From an uncultured Prevotellaceae bacterium (lineage in GTDB: Bacteria; Bacteroidota; Bacteroidia; Bacteroidales; Bacteroidaceae): DNA of 9,714 nt. The notes under the pieces are model-generated. The model searched no databases and was not told where the DNA came from. It saw nothing but the letters and a program-made list of their open reading frames with translations. Positions 1 through 7,294 of this stretch are shown here, in pieces. The DNA is taken from NCBI GenBank assembly GCA_946187025.1, contig CAMHPM010000037.1, positions 1-9,714 of the forward strand, in the 5' to 3' direction. The position numbers and the translations under genes were made by a program. Every line of letters begins with the position of its first letter. Position 1 is the stretch's first letter.

Positions 1-3
1 CTG

Positions 4-34
4 CAAAGTTACGCACTATTTCGCAAGTACAAAA
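4..34 (-). promoter_or_regulatory. Bacteroidetes-type promoter for a gene left of the window
   Basis: On the minus strand a perfect -7 element TAACTTTG (plus positions 4-11) is preceded, 18 nt upstream, by TTTTG (plus 30-34) as a -33 element. This fits the Bacteroidetes primary sigma consensus TTTG/TAnnTTTG, although the spacer is a base or two shorter than usual. It points left out of the window, so its gene is not visible. The AT-rich stretch at 35-126 shows nothing else I can assign. Confidence 0.6.
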
Positions 35-158
35 CTTTTTTTATGTTTTTATGCAAAAAAATATAGTTTTGTTGATGCAAATCAATCCATGTGAGCGGAC
101 ACTATCAAAAATAAGCCTATTTTTTGCTATTTATGCTTATGAAACGGAAGCACGGAAA

Positions 159-205
159 AAGGGCCGGATTCCTTGTTTGAAGACTCAAACAGAAGTCCGA
201 CCCTT
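159..205 (-). terminator. Intrinsic terminator after the PorD-like gene
   Basis: Positions 159-168 (AAGGGCCGGA) pair with 196-205 (TCCGACCCTT) with one mismatch. Inside, GTTTGA (175-180) pairs perfectly with TCAAAC (185-190) around an AGAC loop. Read on the minus strand, the stem is followed directly by a T run (complement of the A run at 156-160), which is the classic rho-independent layout. It lies 64 nt past the stop codon of the minus-strand gene ending at 269, so it most likely ends that transcript. Confidence 0.75.
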
Positions 206-268
206 GACAGGTGAAACAAGATTATAAGCAGCAGAGACCGGGAACAGGAAAAGGTGGACGACACAGGA

Positions 269-1168
269 CTATCTCTGCAATTTCTTCCATTCGACACTCT
301 GCGACACATTGATGCCGGAAAGAATATCATACACCTTGCTCTTCTCGTTGGCAGTGCCATGTCCACGATATATTCCCACCAGCTCGTCGCGCTTGAAATC
401 GGTGAAGAACTGCGGCAGAAGCGACATAGCCTTAGCCTTGTGAGCCTCGTCGAGCATTTCCAGAGCCTCGGTTATAGCCGTGCGGCCACGATCGGCATTC
501 GAACTCATCTCGTCCAGACCCTCACGATGATACTTATACATCATCTGGCGCATCGGCTGCATGGCAGTCTCCATATAATCATTGATTATGGCATGGCGGT
601 TGCGATTATCAGAAAAAGCTTTCCACCCGGCAGAAGGCAGGCTCTGGGCATTGTTCACAATCGATTCGGCACGACGCAGCACATCGGTACCGCCAAGAGG
701 CGAAAACGTGTCGAGATCAAGACCTATGAACAGATAGGCATAATAGGCAAGCATGGCTGTGAGGTTGTTATTCATATTCACCTCGTTAAACTCCAGAGGC
801 TCGTTTTCCTGATAAGTGAAGGTGAAATCAGCATCGCGCATTGAGAAAACCGTGGTGCTGTAGGTCGAGCCCCATACCGGACGTATGCACTGGTATTGCA
901 GTTCACAAGTAAACAAATTGTCGCTGGCCTTGTATTGTTTCACAGTAATGTTGAGCGTGCAGTCTATACGCTCGTCCTCGCTATACTGCAAGTCAGTCCA
1001 CGTACGCTTGTTCATAAACTCAGTGATGGCCGTTTCAAGAGCCTGGAACACACTGCTTGAGGTGCCCTGCACCGAACTGCGGTTTACCTTCACCCGGCAA
1101 TTCAGCTCCTGTCCGTGGCAAAGCAGACAGCATAACAAGCACATGAATATTATAACGGTTTTCCTCAT
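269..1168 (-). CDS. Secreted DUF4835 family protein, PorD-like
   Basis: A 299-residue protein with an N-terminal export signal: basic MRK, a hydrophobic run, then HGQ before the mature chain. The body matches what I know of DUF4835: an early ELNCRV motif, a central LAYYAYLFIGLDLDTFSPLGG block (about residues 150-172), then NAQS..GW, a YHREGLDEMS segment and a C-terminal region ending in a Trp. The family is named PorD in type IX secretion systems and is thought to act in the periplasm or at the outer membrane, but it is also found in Bacteroidetes without that system, so secretion-system membership is not shown here. I chose the ATG at 1168 because it begins the signal peptide and lies just downstream of a strong promoter; the open frame runs on to 1402, but that part has no protein-like character and crosses the promoter. 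The gene appears monocistronic, with its own terminator. The CLLC run in the signal could be read as a weak lipobox, but signal peptidase I cleavage looks more natural. Confidence 0.85.
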   Translation of the reverse strand: MRKTVIIFMCLLCCLLCHGQELNCRVKVNRSSVQGTSSSVFQALETAITEFMNKRTWTDLQYSEDERIDCTLNITVKQYKASDNLFTCELQYQCIRPVWGSTYSTTVFSMRDADFTFTYQENEPLEFNEVNMNNNLTAMLAYYAYLFIGLDLDTFSPLGGTDVLRRAESIVNNAQSLPSAGWKAFSDNRNRHAIINDYMETAMQPMRQMMYKYHREGLDEMSSNADRGRTAITEALEMLDEAHKAKAMSLLPQFFTDFKRDELVGIYRGHGTANEKSKVYDILSGINVSQSVEWKKLQR

Positions 1169-1189
1169 ATACAACAGATTATTTCGAGG

Positions 1190-1223
1190 CAAAGGTAAGA
1201 AAAAATATTTAATAAACAACAAA
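1190..1223 (-). promoter_or_regulatory. Promoter of the PorD-like gene
   Basis: On the minus strand TTTGTTG (plus 1217-1223) is followed, after a 19-nt spacer, by TACCTTTG (plus 1190-1197). Both the -33 and -7 elements and the spacing match the Bacteroidetes housekeeping consensus. The start codon is at 1168, so the leader would be only about 10-20 nt. This is the best promoter in the window and supports the short start chosen for the gene. Confidence 0.8.
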
Positions 1224-1391
1224 TAAAAGTCTGACAAACATAAAAAAGTGTGACAGGATTCACTCCGTCGCCTTTTCACACCATGCAGGATGACAACAGC
1301 CAGTGTCATAAAATAATCGTTGTAAGACACCGTTTTAAGCCTTTTTTCATGATTTATTCTTATTTCAGACGGCGGTTTGTGAAATAATTTG

Positions 1392-1400
1392 TAACTTTGC
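1392..1400 (+). promoter_or_regulatory. -7 element upstream of the GNAT-parE-coaD genes
   Basis: TAACTTTGC is a perfect Bacteroidetes -7 box followed by the common C. I see no good -33 TTG at the expected 19-21 nt upstream; the nearest TTTG (1376-1379) leaves only 12 nt. The promoter may therefore be weak or depend on an activator. Transcription would start near 1405, leaving a leader of about 75 nt before the ATG at 1481. Confidence 0.55.
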
Positions 1401-1410
1401 AAACTAATTA

Positions 1411-1439
1411 CATATGATATATGTGTGTGGTCGCGACCA
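1411..1439. promoter_or_regulatory. Two adjacent inverted repeats in the leader, possible operator
   Basis: CATAT-GAT-ATATG (1411-1423) is a 5-bp inverted repeat. Five bases on, TGGTCGCGACCA (1428-1439) is a perfect 12-bp palindrome in an otherwise AT-rich leader. Both lie just downstream of the predicted transcription start. A dimeric repressor site fits better than an RNA hairpin, because the palindrome could fold to only four base pairs around CGCG. Function is inferred only from symmetry and position. Confidence 0.35.
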
Positions 1440-1480
1440 AACTAATAAAACGACGACATACAGTTACACTACACTGATTT

Positions 1481-2629
1481 ATGGAAAAATTAACAATAAA
1501 AAAAGTAGAGACAAAAAGTGAACTGAAAAAGTTCATACGTTTCAACTACGAATTATATAAAGACAACAAATACTCCGTGCCCGACCTCTACGAGGACATG
1601 CTCGACACGTTTTCCGAGAAAAATGCAGCCATGGAGTTCTGCGAGGCAGCATATTTCCTTGCCTATCGCGGAAAGACCATCGTAGGCCGTGTGGCAGCCA
1701 TCATCAACCACAAGGCCAACAAACGCTGGGAACAACGTATGGTGCGATTCGGATATATCGACTTCATCGACGACACCGAGGTGAGCGAAGCACTCATCAA
1801 GACAGTGGAGCAATGGGGACTCGAGCGCGGCATGACCCAGATTGAAGGTCCGCTCGGATTCACCGACATGGATGCCGAGGGTATGCTCATCGAAGGGTTT
1901 GAAGAACTAAGCACCAACGCAACAATCTACAACTATCCATACTATCCACAACACATCGAACGACTCGGATTTGAAAAAGGAGCCGACTGGGTGGAGATGC
2001 TGCTCACGGTGCCACGCGAGACGGGTGTGCCCGAACGACTCGACCGTATTGCAAAAATCGTGATCGAGAAATATGGACTGCAGATAAAGAAATACACATC
2101 GCACAAAGCAATTGCACGCGAATACGGCCGCGAAATATTCCAAGTCATCAACGAGGCATTCAAGCCACTATTCGGATATTCCGAGCTGAGCGACCGCCAG
2201 ATAGACCAATACGTAAAGGCATACCTGCCATTCATCGACCTGAAACTCGTGTCACTCATCACCGACAGCAACGGACGACTCATCTGTGTAGGAATCTCAA
2301 TGCCATCACTCTCACGCGCATTACAACGGGCCAAAGGCAAACTCCTACCGTTCGGATGGTTCCATTTATTGAAAGCACTGAAATGGAAGAAACCCGACAC
2401 ACTCGACCTCATGCTCGTGGGCGTACTGCCCGAATACCAAGGCAAGGGAGTGAACGCCGTCCTGTTCCACGACTTGCTGCCACTCTACATATCAGAAGGA
2501 TACAAATACGTAGAGACCAACCCGGAACTCGAGGAAAACTCAAAAGTGCAGTCGCAATGGATTTATTTCGAACGACGTCAGCACAAACGCAGAAGATGCT
2601 ATAAGAAAGATATCTCAACAGACAAATAG
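1481..2629 (+). CDS. Uncharacterised GNAT-like acyltransferase
   Basis: A 382-residue cytoplasmic protein with no signal peptide or membrane segment. The strongest functional hint is LDLMLVGVLPEYQGKGVNAVLFHDL (split here as residues 308-319 and 320-332), which has the beta-strand plus Q-G-K-G signature of the GNAT acetyl-CoA binding loop, followed by EGYKYVETNPELEEN. The N-terminal half also looks GNAT-like, with AAYFLAYRGKTIVGRVAAI (57-75) and a GPLGFTDMD block (123-131), so the protein may be two tandem GNAT folds; that is inference. I know similar proteins of this length as conserved, unassigned Bacteroidetes proteins, but I cannot name a substrate. The ATG at 1481 gives a full-length start. 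The stop is 4 nt before parE, so the two are almost certainly co-transcribed. The C-terminus is strikingly basic (ERRQHKRRRCYKK), which might contact nucleic acid or ribosomes, but this is speculative. Confidence 0.75.
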   Translation: MEKLTIKKVETKSELKKFIRFNYELYKDNKYSVPDLYEDMLDTFSEKNAAMEFCEAAYFLAYRGKTIVGRVAAIINHKANKRWEQRMVRFGYIDFIDDTEVSEALIKTVEQWGLERGMTQIEGPLGFTDMDAEGMLIEGFEELSTNATIYNYPYYPQHIERLGFEKGADWVEMLLTVPRETGVPERLDRIAKIVIEKYGLQIKKYTSHKAIAREYGREIFQVINEAFKPLFGYSELSDRQIDQYVKAYLPFIDLKLVSLITDSNGRLICVGISMPSLSRALQRAKGKLLPFGWFHLLKALKWKKPDTLDLMLVGVLPEYQGKGVNAVLFHDLLPLYISEGYKYVETNPELEENSKVQSQWIYFERRQHKRRRCYKKDISTDK

Positions 2630-2633
2630 ACTA

Positions 2634-4592
2634 ATGGAAGACGTAAAAGACATAAAGGACATAACACCACCTAAGTACGACGACGACAACATCAGGCACC
2701 TGAGCGACATGGACCACATCCGCACACGTCCCGGCATGTATATCGGGCGTTTGGGCGACGGTTCACATGCCGAAGATGGAATATACGTACTGCTCAAGGA
2801 AATCATCGACAACTCAATCGACGAATTCAAGATGAATGCCGGCCGACGCATTGAAATCAATATCGAAGACGGGCTGTCGGTAAGTGTGCGCGACTTCGGA
2901 CGCGGCATACCGCAAGGCAAGATGATTGAAGCAGTGAGTATGCTCAACACAGGTGGGAAATACGACTCCAAAGCATTCCAGAAAAGCGTAGGACTGAACG
3001 GCGTCGGAACAAAGGCCGTCAATGCACTGAGCAGCGAGTTCGAAGTACGCAGCTATCGCGACGGGAAAGTGCGCATCGCACGCTTCGAACAAGGCATACT
3101 GAAAACCGACAAGACCGAAGATTCTGCCGAAGAGACAGGAACATACATATATTTCCGCCCGGACAACACACTGTTCAACGGATATAAGTATCAGACCGAA
3201 TTTGTAGAGACCATGCTGAGAAACTACACCTATCTCAACACCGGACTCGAAATATACTACAACAGCCGGCGCATCACCAGCCGCAACGGACTCAAAGACC
3301 TGCTGGTCGATACAATGGACACCACACCGCTCTACGACATTATCCACCTTAAAGGCGACGACATAGAAATAGCTTTCACACATACCAATCAGCAGTATGG
3401 AGAGGAATACCACTCGTTTGTGAACGGACAACACACAATCCAGGGCGGAACACACCAGAGCGCATTCAAGGAACATATTGCCCGCACCATCAAGGAATTC
3501 TTCAACAAAAACTATGAATATGTCGATATACGCAACGGCATCGTGGCTGCAATAGCAATCAACATACAGGAACCTCAGTTTGAGAGCCAGACCAAAATCA
3601 AGCTCGGCTCACTAACCATGGAACCAGGCGGCGGAGTGAGCGTCAACAAGTTTGTCGGCGACTTCATCAAGACCGAAGTCGATAACTACCTGCACAAAAA
3701 CCTCGATGTAGCCGAAGTAATACAACAAAAAATAATCGAGAACGAGCGCGACCGTAAAGCAATTGCCGGTGTAACCAAGCTAGCTCGCGAACGCGCAAAG
3801 AAGGCCAACCTCCACAACCGCAAGCTCCGCGACTGCCGCATACACCTCAACGACCCGAAAGGCGACCGCAAAGAAGATAGTTGCATCTTCATCACCGAGG
3901 GCGACTCGGCCAGCGGAAGCATAACAAAAAGCCGCGACGTGGAGACACAAGCCGTGTTCTCACTGCGAGGAAAACCACTCAACTCGTACGGCCTGACAAA
4001 AAAGGTGGTGTATGAAAACGAAGAATTCAACCTCCTGCAAGCTGCACTCAACATAGAAGATGGAATCGACGGACTGCGCTACAACAAAGTCATCGTCGCA
4101 ACCGATGCCGACGTTGACGGTATGCACATACGCCTGCTTATGATTACATTCTTCCTACAGTTCTTCCCCGAACTCATCAGAAAAGGGCATGTACACATTC
4201 TGCAGACACCATTATTCAGAGTGCGAAACCGCAAGAAACGCATCCGTAAGGCTGCACTCGACGAACTGACTAAAGAACGCACCGACGACAAGAGCGATTT
4301 CATCACACTCTACTGCTATTCGGAAGAAGAACGGCTCAAAGCCATCGAGATGCTCAGTCCCGACCCTGAGATAACCCGTTTCAAAGGTCTTGGAGAGATT
4401 TCGCCCGACGAATTCCGCGGATTCATCGGACCCGACATGCGACTGGAACAGGTGACGATGAAAAAGACCGACAAGGTGCAGGAACTGCTCGAATACTACA
4501 TGGGCAAGAACACCATGGAACGCCAAAACTTCATAATCAACAACCTCGTGTTTGAGGAAGACAAACCCGAAGAAGAAACCGAGACGATATGA
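2634..4592 (+). CDS. parE: DNA topoisomerase IV subunit B (type IIA, ATPase/TOPRIM subunit)
   Basis: A 652-residue type IIA topoisomerase B subunit, which captures ATP to drive strand passage and works with a ParC/GyrA-type partner not in this window. The GHKL ATPase domain shows E56 and N60 in KEIIDN (catalytic base and Mg ligand), D87 in RDFGRGIP and the GLNGVGTKAVNALS ATP lid (120-133). The transducer carries the QTK loop (Q319-K321). The TOPRIM metal site has E422 in TEGDSASGS and DADVDG at 491-496, followed by the C-terminal RFKGLGE motif (582-588). The length fits ParE or a short GyrB without the long enterobacterial insertion. I prefer ParE because of the divergent RDFGRGIP and QKSVGLNGVG wording and because of the coaD neighbour, an arrangement I recall from Bacteroides relatives; a GyrB paralogue cannot be fully excluded. 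It starts 4 nt after the GNAT gene and its stop overlaps the coaD start in ATGA, so translation is probably coupled. The C-terminus is acidic (EEDKPEEETE). Confidence 0.9.
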   Translation: MEDVKDIKDITPPKYDDDNIRHLSDMDHIRTRPGMYIGRLGDGSHAEDGIYVLLKEIIDNSIDEFKMNAGRRIEINIEDGLSVSVRDFGRGIPQGKMIEAVSMLNTGGKYDSKAFQKSVGLNGVGTKAVNALSSEFEVRSYRDGKVRIARFEQGILKTDKTEDSAEETGTYIYFRPDNTLFNGYKYQTEFVETMLRNYTYLNTGLEIYYNSRRITSRNGLKDLLVDTMDTTPLYDIIHLKGDDIEIAFTHTNQQYGEEYHSFVNGQHTIQGGTHQSAFKEHIARTIKEFFNKNYEYVDIRNGIVAAIAINIQEPQFESQTKIKLGSLTMEPGGGVSVNKFVGDFIKTEVDNYLHKNLDVAEVIQQKIIENERDRKAIAGVTKLARERAKKANLHNRKLRDCRIHLNDPKGDRKEDSCIFITEGDSASGSITKSRDVETQAVFSLRGKPLNSYGLTKKVVYENEEFNLLQAALNIEDGIDGLRYNKVIVATDADVDGMHIRLLMITFFLQFFPELIRKGHVHILQTPLFRVRNRKKRIRKAALDELTKERTDDKSDFITLYCYSEEERLKAIEMLSPDPEITRFKGLGEISPDEFRGFIGPDMRLEQVTMKKTDKVQELLEYYMGKNTMERQNFIINNLVFEEDKPEEETETI

Positions 4593-5059
4593 ATTCGAAA
4601 TTCACTGTATTGTTTGCCGGGACATTCGATCCCTTCACCATCGGCCATAAGGCAATAGTGGAGCAAGCGCTGAAGTTTGCCGACACGGTCTATATCGGAG
4701 TCGGTATAAATGCCGGCAAGCACACCATGTTCACCATCAAGCAACGTATCGAATACATAAAGCAGACATTTGCACACACCGACCGAGTCGTTGTAGAGTC
4801 CTACGACGGACTCACGGTCGATTATGCCAAGGCAAGAAACATCTCATGCCTTCTGAGAGGAGTGCGCAGTCTCAAAGACTTTGAATACGAACGCCAGATG
4901 GCCGATATCAACCGTCGGCTAACCGGCATTGAGACCATACTGCTGTTTCCCGAACCGCAATTCGAGAATATAAGCTCTACAATGGTGCGCGAACTAATAG
5001 GGTTGGGAACCGATGTGTCACAATTCCTGCCTATCAGCTTAGATGCCATCACTGAGTAA
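4589..5059 (+). CDS. coaD: Phosphopantetheine adenylyltransferase
   Basis: A 156-residue cytoplasmic enzyme that transfers AMP from ATP to 4'-phosphopantetheine, giving dephospho-CoA in the penultimate step of coenzyme A synthesis. Hallmarks are all present: AGTFDPFTIGH (10-20) with the TxGH nucleotidyltransferase motif, LLRGVRSLKDFEYE (88-101) and ISSTMVRE (128-135). Length is close to the usual 155-165. The start overlaps the parE stop by 4 nt (ATGA), which signals translational coupling. A 128-nt gap with a heptad repeat follows, so the downstream protease may or may not be on the same transcript. Confidence 0.96.
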   Translation: MNSKFTVLFAGTFDPFTIGHKAIVEQALKFADTVYIGVGINAGKHTMFTIKQRIEYIKQTFAHTDRVVVESYDGLTVDYAKARNISCLLRGVRSLKDFEYERQMADINRRLTGIETILLFPEPQFENISSTMVRELIGLGTDVSQFLPISLDAITE

Positions 5060-5135
5060 CATCGACACACACATCAAGCATTTCATCAGCTCTGCACACC
5101 ACCAGGCATAACTACAAATATCGGCTATTGGTTCA

Positions 5136-5174
5136 CAATTTTCAATCTTCAATTTTCAATCTTCAATCTTCAAT
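5136..5174. repeat. Heptanucleotide repeat, copy 1 (CAATYTT)n
   Basis: Five tandem 7-nt units, alternating CAATTTT and CAATCTT, plus a final CAAT, lie in the coaD-protease gap. The 31 nt at 5144-5174 are identical to 9470-9500, more than 4 kb away. Similar TTCAAT-type heptads are, as I recall, scattered in intergenic regions of Bacteroidales. The repeat ends 13 nt before the protease ATG, so it sits in the probable leader. The open frame of the protease continues upstream through the repeat, but that extension is low-complexity and precedes the signal peptide, so I treat it as non-coding. Confidence 0.85.
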
Positions 5175-5187
5175 AAACTCAAATCGC

Positions 5188-6789
5188 ATGAAGAATAAAG
5201 TCTATTCCGTCATAATCCTGCTATCGGCAGTATTCGTATGCCAGTCGGCACACGCACAAGACAACATCATCGGCAGTCCGTTACATAAACTGATATTGGC
5301 TCAGTCGGCCATCACACAGCTCTATGTCGAGGATGTAAACGATTCGGTTGTAGTCGAAAATGCCATCAAGGGTATGCTCGAGAAGCTCGACCCACACTCA
5401 TCCTACACTCCTGCCAAGGAGGTGAAAGCCCTTACCGAACCGCTCGAAGGCAACTTCGAAGGTATTGGCATTCAGTACAACATACTCGACGACACCCTCA
5501 TCGTGGTTCAGCCGGTGAGTGGTGGTCCGTCTGAGAAAGTAGGCATACAGGCAGGCGACCGTGTCATCACCGTTGACGACAGCATCATTGCCGGCAAGCA
5601 CCTATCGACCGACGACGTGAAGCACCTGCTGCGTGGTCCCAAAGGGTCGAAGGTGCGACTCGGAGTTATGCGCCAGGGTGTGAAAGGCATTCATGAGTTC
5701 ACCGTCACACGCGACAAGATTCCGGTTTTCTCGATTGATGCCAAATATATGGTAGATGCCACAGTCGGCTATATCCGTATCAACAACTTCGGTGCCACCA
5801 CCCACGCAGAGTTTGTGAATGCCGTAAAGGAACTTCAAGCCCAGGGAATGCGCGACCTCATTGTTGACCTCCAGAGCAATGGCGGCGGATACCTGCAGGC
5901 AGCTGTCGAAATCTCCAACGAGTTCCTCAGCCGTGGCGACATGATTGTGTTTACCGAGGGTCGTGCCGCTCCGCGCCGTGAATTTCGTGCCAATGGTGAA
6001 GGCATCCTGCGCGAAGGAAAGCTCGTTGTCCTCACCGACAGCTACACAGCTTCTGCATCAGAGATTGTGGCGGGTGCCGTCCAGGACAACGACCGCGGCA
6101 TCATCATCGGTCGTCGCACCTTCGGAAAAGGACTTGTGCAACGACCTATCGAACTGCCCGACGGAGCACTCATCCGCCTCACCACTGCCCACTACTATAG
6201 TCCTTCAGGACGATGCATACAGCGACCTTACGAGAAAGGCAACCGCCAGCAATACGACCGCGAGATGCTCACACGTCTCAACAGCGGCGAACTCACCAAC
6301 CCCGACAGCATCCATTTTGCCGACTCGCTGCGCTACATCACACTGAAAAACCATCGCACGGTCTATGGAGGCGGCGGCATCATGCCCGATGTATATGTAC
6401 CGCTCGACACCACAGCCATCACTCCGCTCTACCGCGAGCTGCTGGCCAAGAGTTGTGTGACACAGACTTGCATCAAATATGTAGAGAAGAACCGCAAGTC
6501 GTTGCTCAAGCAATATAAGACCTTCGACAGTTTCCGCGACAACTACAGCATAGGCCAGGATGTCATCAGCCTTTTGCTGCAACATGCCGACAAGTCAAAA
6601 GTCGAGTACAACGACTCCACCCTGGCTGCTGCGCGGCCGATGCTCGACATCCAGCTCAAGGCGCTCATTGCCCGCGACCTGTGGGACATGAGCCAGTATT
6701 ATCAGATCAGCAACATCAACAATGCCATCTACGAGCAGGCTGTGGCCACTATAAAGGAAAACGACTATTATGATAAGCTTTCAAAGTGA
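5188..6789 (+). CDS. Periplasmic S41 family (CtpA-type) carboxy-terminal processing protease
   Basis: A 533-residue exported serine protease. Residues 1-23 form a signal peptide ending AHAQ. A PDZ domain (about 88-170) contains GIGIQY and GIQAGDRVITVDD. The S41 core (about 190-345) has YIRINNF, the DLQSNGGGYL motif, the nucleophile S289 in TASASE and the general-base K314 in TFGKG, 25 residues later, as in CtpA/D1-processing proteases. A C-terminal extension of about 180 residues (YGGGGIMPDVYVP, then helical segments) is common in Bacteroidetes members. These enzymes trim or degrade envelope proteins from their C-termini; the target here is unknown. I chose the ATG at 5188 because it starts the signal peptide; an in-frame ATG at 5128 would put translated heptad repeat before it. 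Its last 20 nt overlap ybeY. Confidence 0.93.
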   Translation: MKNKVYSVIILLSAVFVCQSAHAQDNIIGSPLHKLILAQSAITQLYVEDVNDSVVVENAIKGMLEKLDPHSSYTPAKEVKALTEPLEGNFEGIGIQYNILDDTLIVVQPVSGGPSEKVGIQAGDRVITVDDSIIAGKHLSTDDVKHLLRGPKGSKVRLGVMRQGVKGIHEFTVTRDKIPVFSIDAKYMVDATVGYIRINNFGATTHAEFVNAVKELQAQGMRDLIVDLQSNGGGYLQAAVEISNEFLSRGDMIVFTEGRAAPRREFRANGEGILREGKLVVLTDSYTASASEIVAGAVQDNDRGIIIGRRTFGKGLVQRPIELPDGALIRLTTAHYYSPSGRCIQRPYEKGNRQQYDREMLTRLNSGELTNPDSIHFADSLRYITLKNHRTVYGGGGIMPDVYVPLDTTAITPLYRELLAKSCVTQTCIKYVEKNRKSLLKQYKTFDSFRDNYSIGQDVISLLLQHADKSKVEYNDSTLAAARPMLDIQLKALIARDLWDMSQYYQISNINNAIYEQAVATIKENDYYDKLSK

Positions 6790-7192
6790 CGGCATCGAGA
6801 TGCCACAAACCGACCGTTCGCTGCTCACACGGTGGATACATGCAGTGGCGAGCCACTATGGCCGTCGTGTGGGCGACATAGCATATATCTTCACCGACGA
6901 CTCTCGCATACTCGAGGTGAACCGCCAGTATCTTCAACACGACTACTACACCGACATCATCACCTTCGACTATTCGCTCGGAACCACCATCGGTGGCGAT
7001 ATCTTCATCAGCCTCGACACCGTGGCATCCAACGCACAACTCTTTGGAGCCACCTATACCGACGAGCTCCATCGTGTCATCATACATGGCATACTCCACC
7101 TCTGCGGCATCAACGACAAGGGTCCTGGCGAGCGTGCCATCATGGAAGCTGCCGAAAACCAGGCACTGGCCACCCTGGCCACATTGTCATGA
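6770..7192 (+). CDS. ybeY: Endoribonuclease YbeY, rRNA maturation factor
   Basis: A 140-residue UPF0054/YbeY metalloprotein, needed for rRNA 3'-end processing and ribosome quality control. It shows the conserved TDIITFDY segment (61-68, equivalent to TDVLSFP), GGDIFIS (75-81) and the zinc motif HGILHLCGINDKG with H106 and H110. The position of the third ligand, His in E. coli, is D116 here; from memory this Asp form is usual in Bacteroidetes, so it is probably active. Length is slightly short compared with about 155 in E. coli, which is normal for the phylum. The ATG at 6770 lies inside the protease gene in another frame, giving a 20-nt overlap and likely translational coupling. In related genomes mnmG often follows, from memory; here a terminator and a convergent gene follow instead. 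Confidence 0.94.
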   Translation: MISFQSDGIEMPQTDRSLLTRWIHAVASHYGRRVGDIAYIFTDDSRILEVNRQYLQHDYYTDIITFDYSLGTTIGGDIFISLDTVASNAQLFGATYTDELHRVIIHGILHLCGINDKGPGERAIMEAAENQALATLATLS

Positions 7193-7197
7193 TATAG

Positions 7198-7216
7198 GGG
7201 GCGGAGTTTCCGCCTC
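7198..7216 (+). terminator. Small GC hairpin just after ybeY
   Basis: GGCGGA (7200-7205) pairs with TCCGCC (7209-7214) across a GTT loop; a G-T and a G-C pair at 7198-7199/7215-7216 can extend it. It starts 5 nt after the ybeY stop. There is no T run after it, so it may stabilise the 3' end rather than terminate by itself. Confidence 0.4.
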
Positions 7217-7224
7217 ACCGAAAC

Positions 7225-7272
7225 GAAAGACCCTGCACCACCAGTCAGTCATTGGTTGGTGCAGGGTCTTTC
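7225..7272. terminator. Bidirectional terminator between convergent genes
   Basis: GAAAGACCCTGCACCA (7225-7240) is perfectly complementary to 7257-7272, giving a 16-bp stem, with a further CCA/TGG inner pairing (7241-7243 with 7253-7255) past a one-base bulge. It sits 32 nt after the ybeY stop and 22 nt beyond the stop of the minus-strand esterase, so it can serve both. On the plus strand a short GTTTT follows; on the minus strand only GTTTC. The U tracts are weak, but stem strength and placement make terminator the natural call. Confidence 0.8.
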
Positions 7273-7294
7273 CTGTTTTAACCGCCCTGTCGGT

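Larger units (their letters stand above)
1169..1480. other. Divergent intergenic region
   Basis: This 312-nt stretch separates two divergent genes. It holds the minus-strand PorD promoter (1190-1223), a plus-strand -7 element (1392-1399), two short inverted repeats (1411-1423 and 1428-1439) and a direct repeat AAACTAAT at 1401-1408 and 1439-1446. The middle part, about 1225-1375, shows no ORF, tRNA-like structure or clear hairpin that I could support. Confidence 0.7.

Noticed and set aside
254..844. 196-residue open frame on the plus strand opposite the PorD-like gene
   Set aside because: It is a shadow of the DUF4835 reading frame, with no recognisable domain and no promoter.
1169..1402. 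In-frame upstream extension of the PorD-like protein to a start at 1402
   Set aside because: The extension crosses the strong promoter at 1190-1223, lacks protein-like composition, and would bury the signal peptide that starts at 1168.
2814..3476. 220-residue open frame on the minus strand inside parE
   Set aside because: ParE motifs in this segment are intact; the antisense frame is Cys/Val/Phe-rich in the way typical of shadow translations.
5060..5135. Terminator or promoter between coaD and the S41 protease
   Set aside because: I found no hairpin with a T run and no TAnnTTTG box in this gap, so whether the operon continues cannot be decided from the sequence.
5128..5187. In-frame upstream start for the S41 protease
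   Set aside because: It would translate the heptad repeat into a low-complexity stretch ahead of a clear signal peptide starting at 5188.
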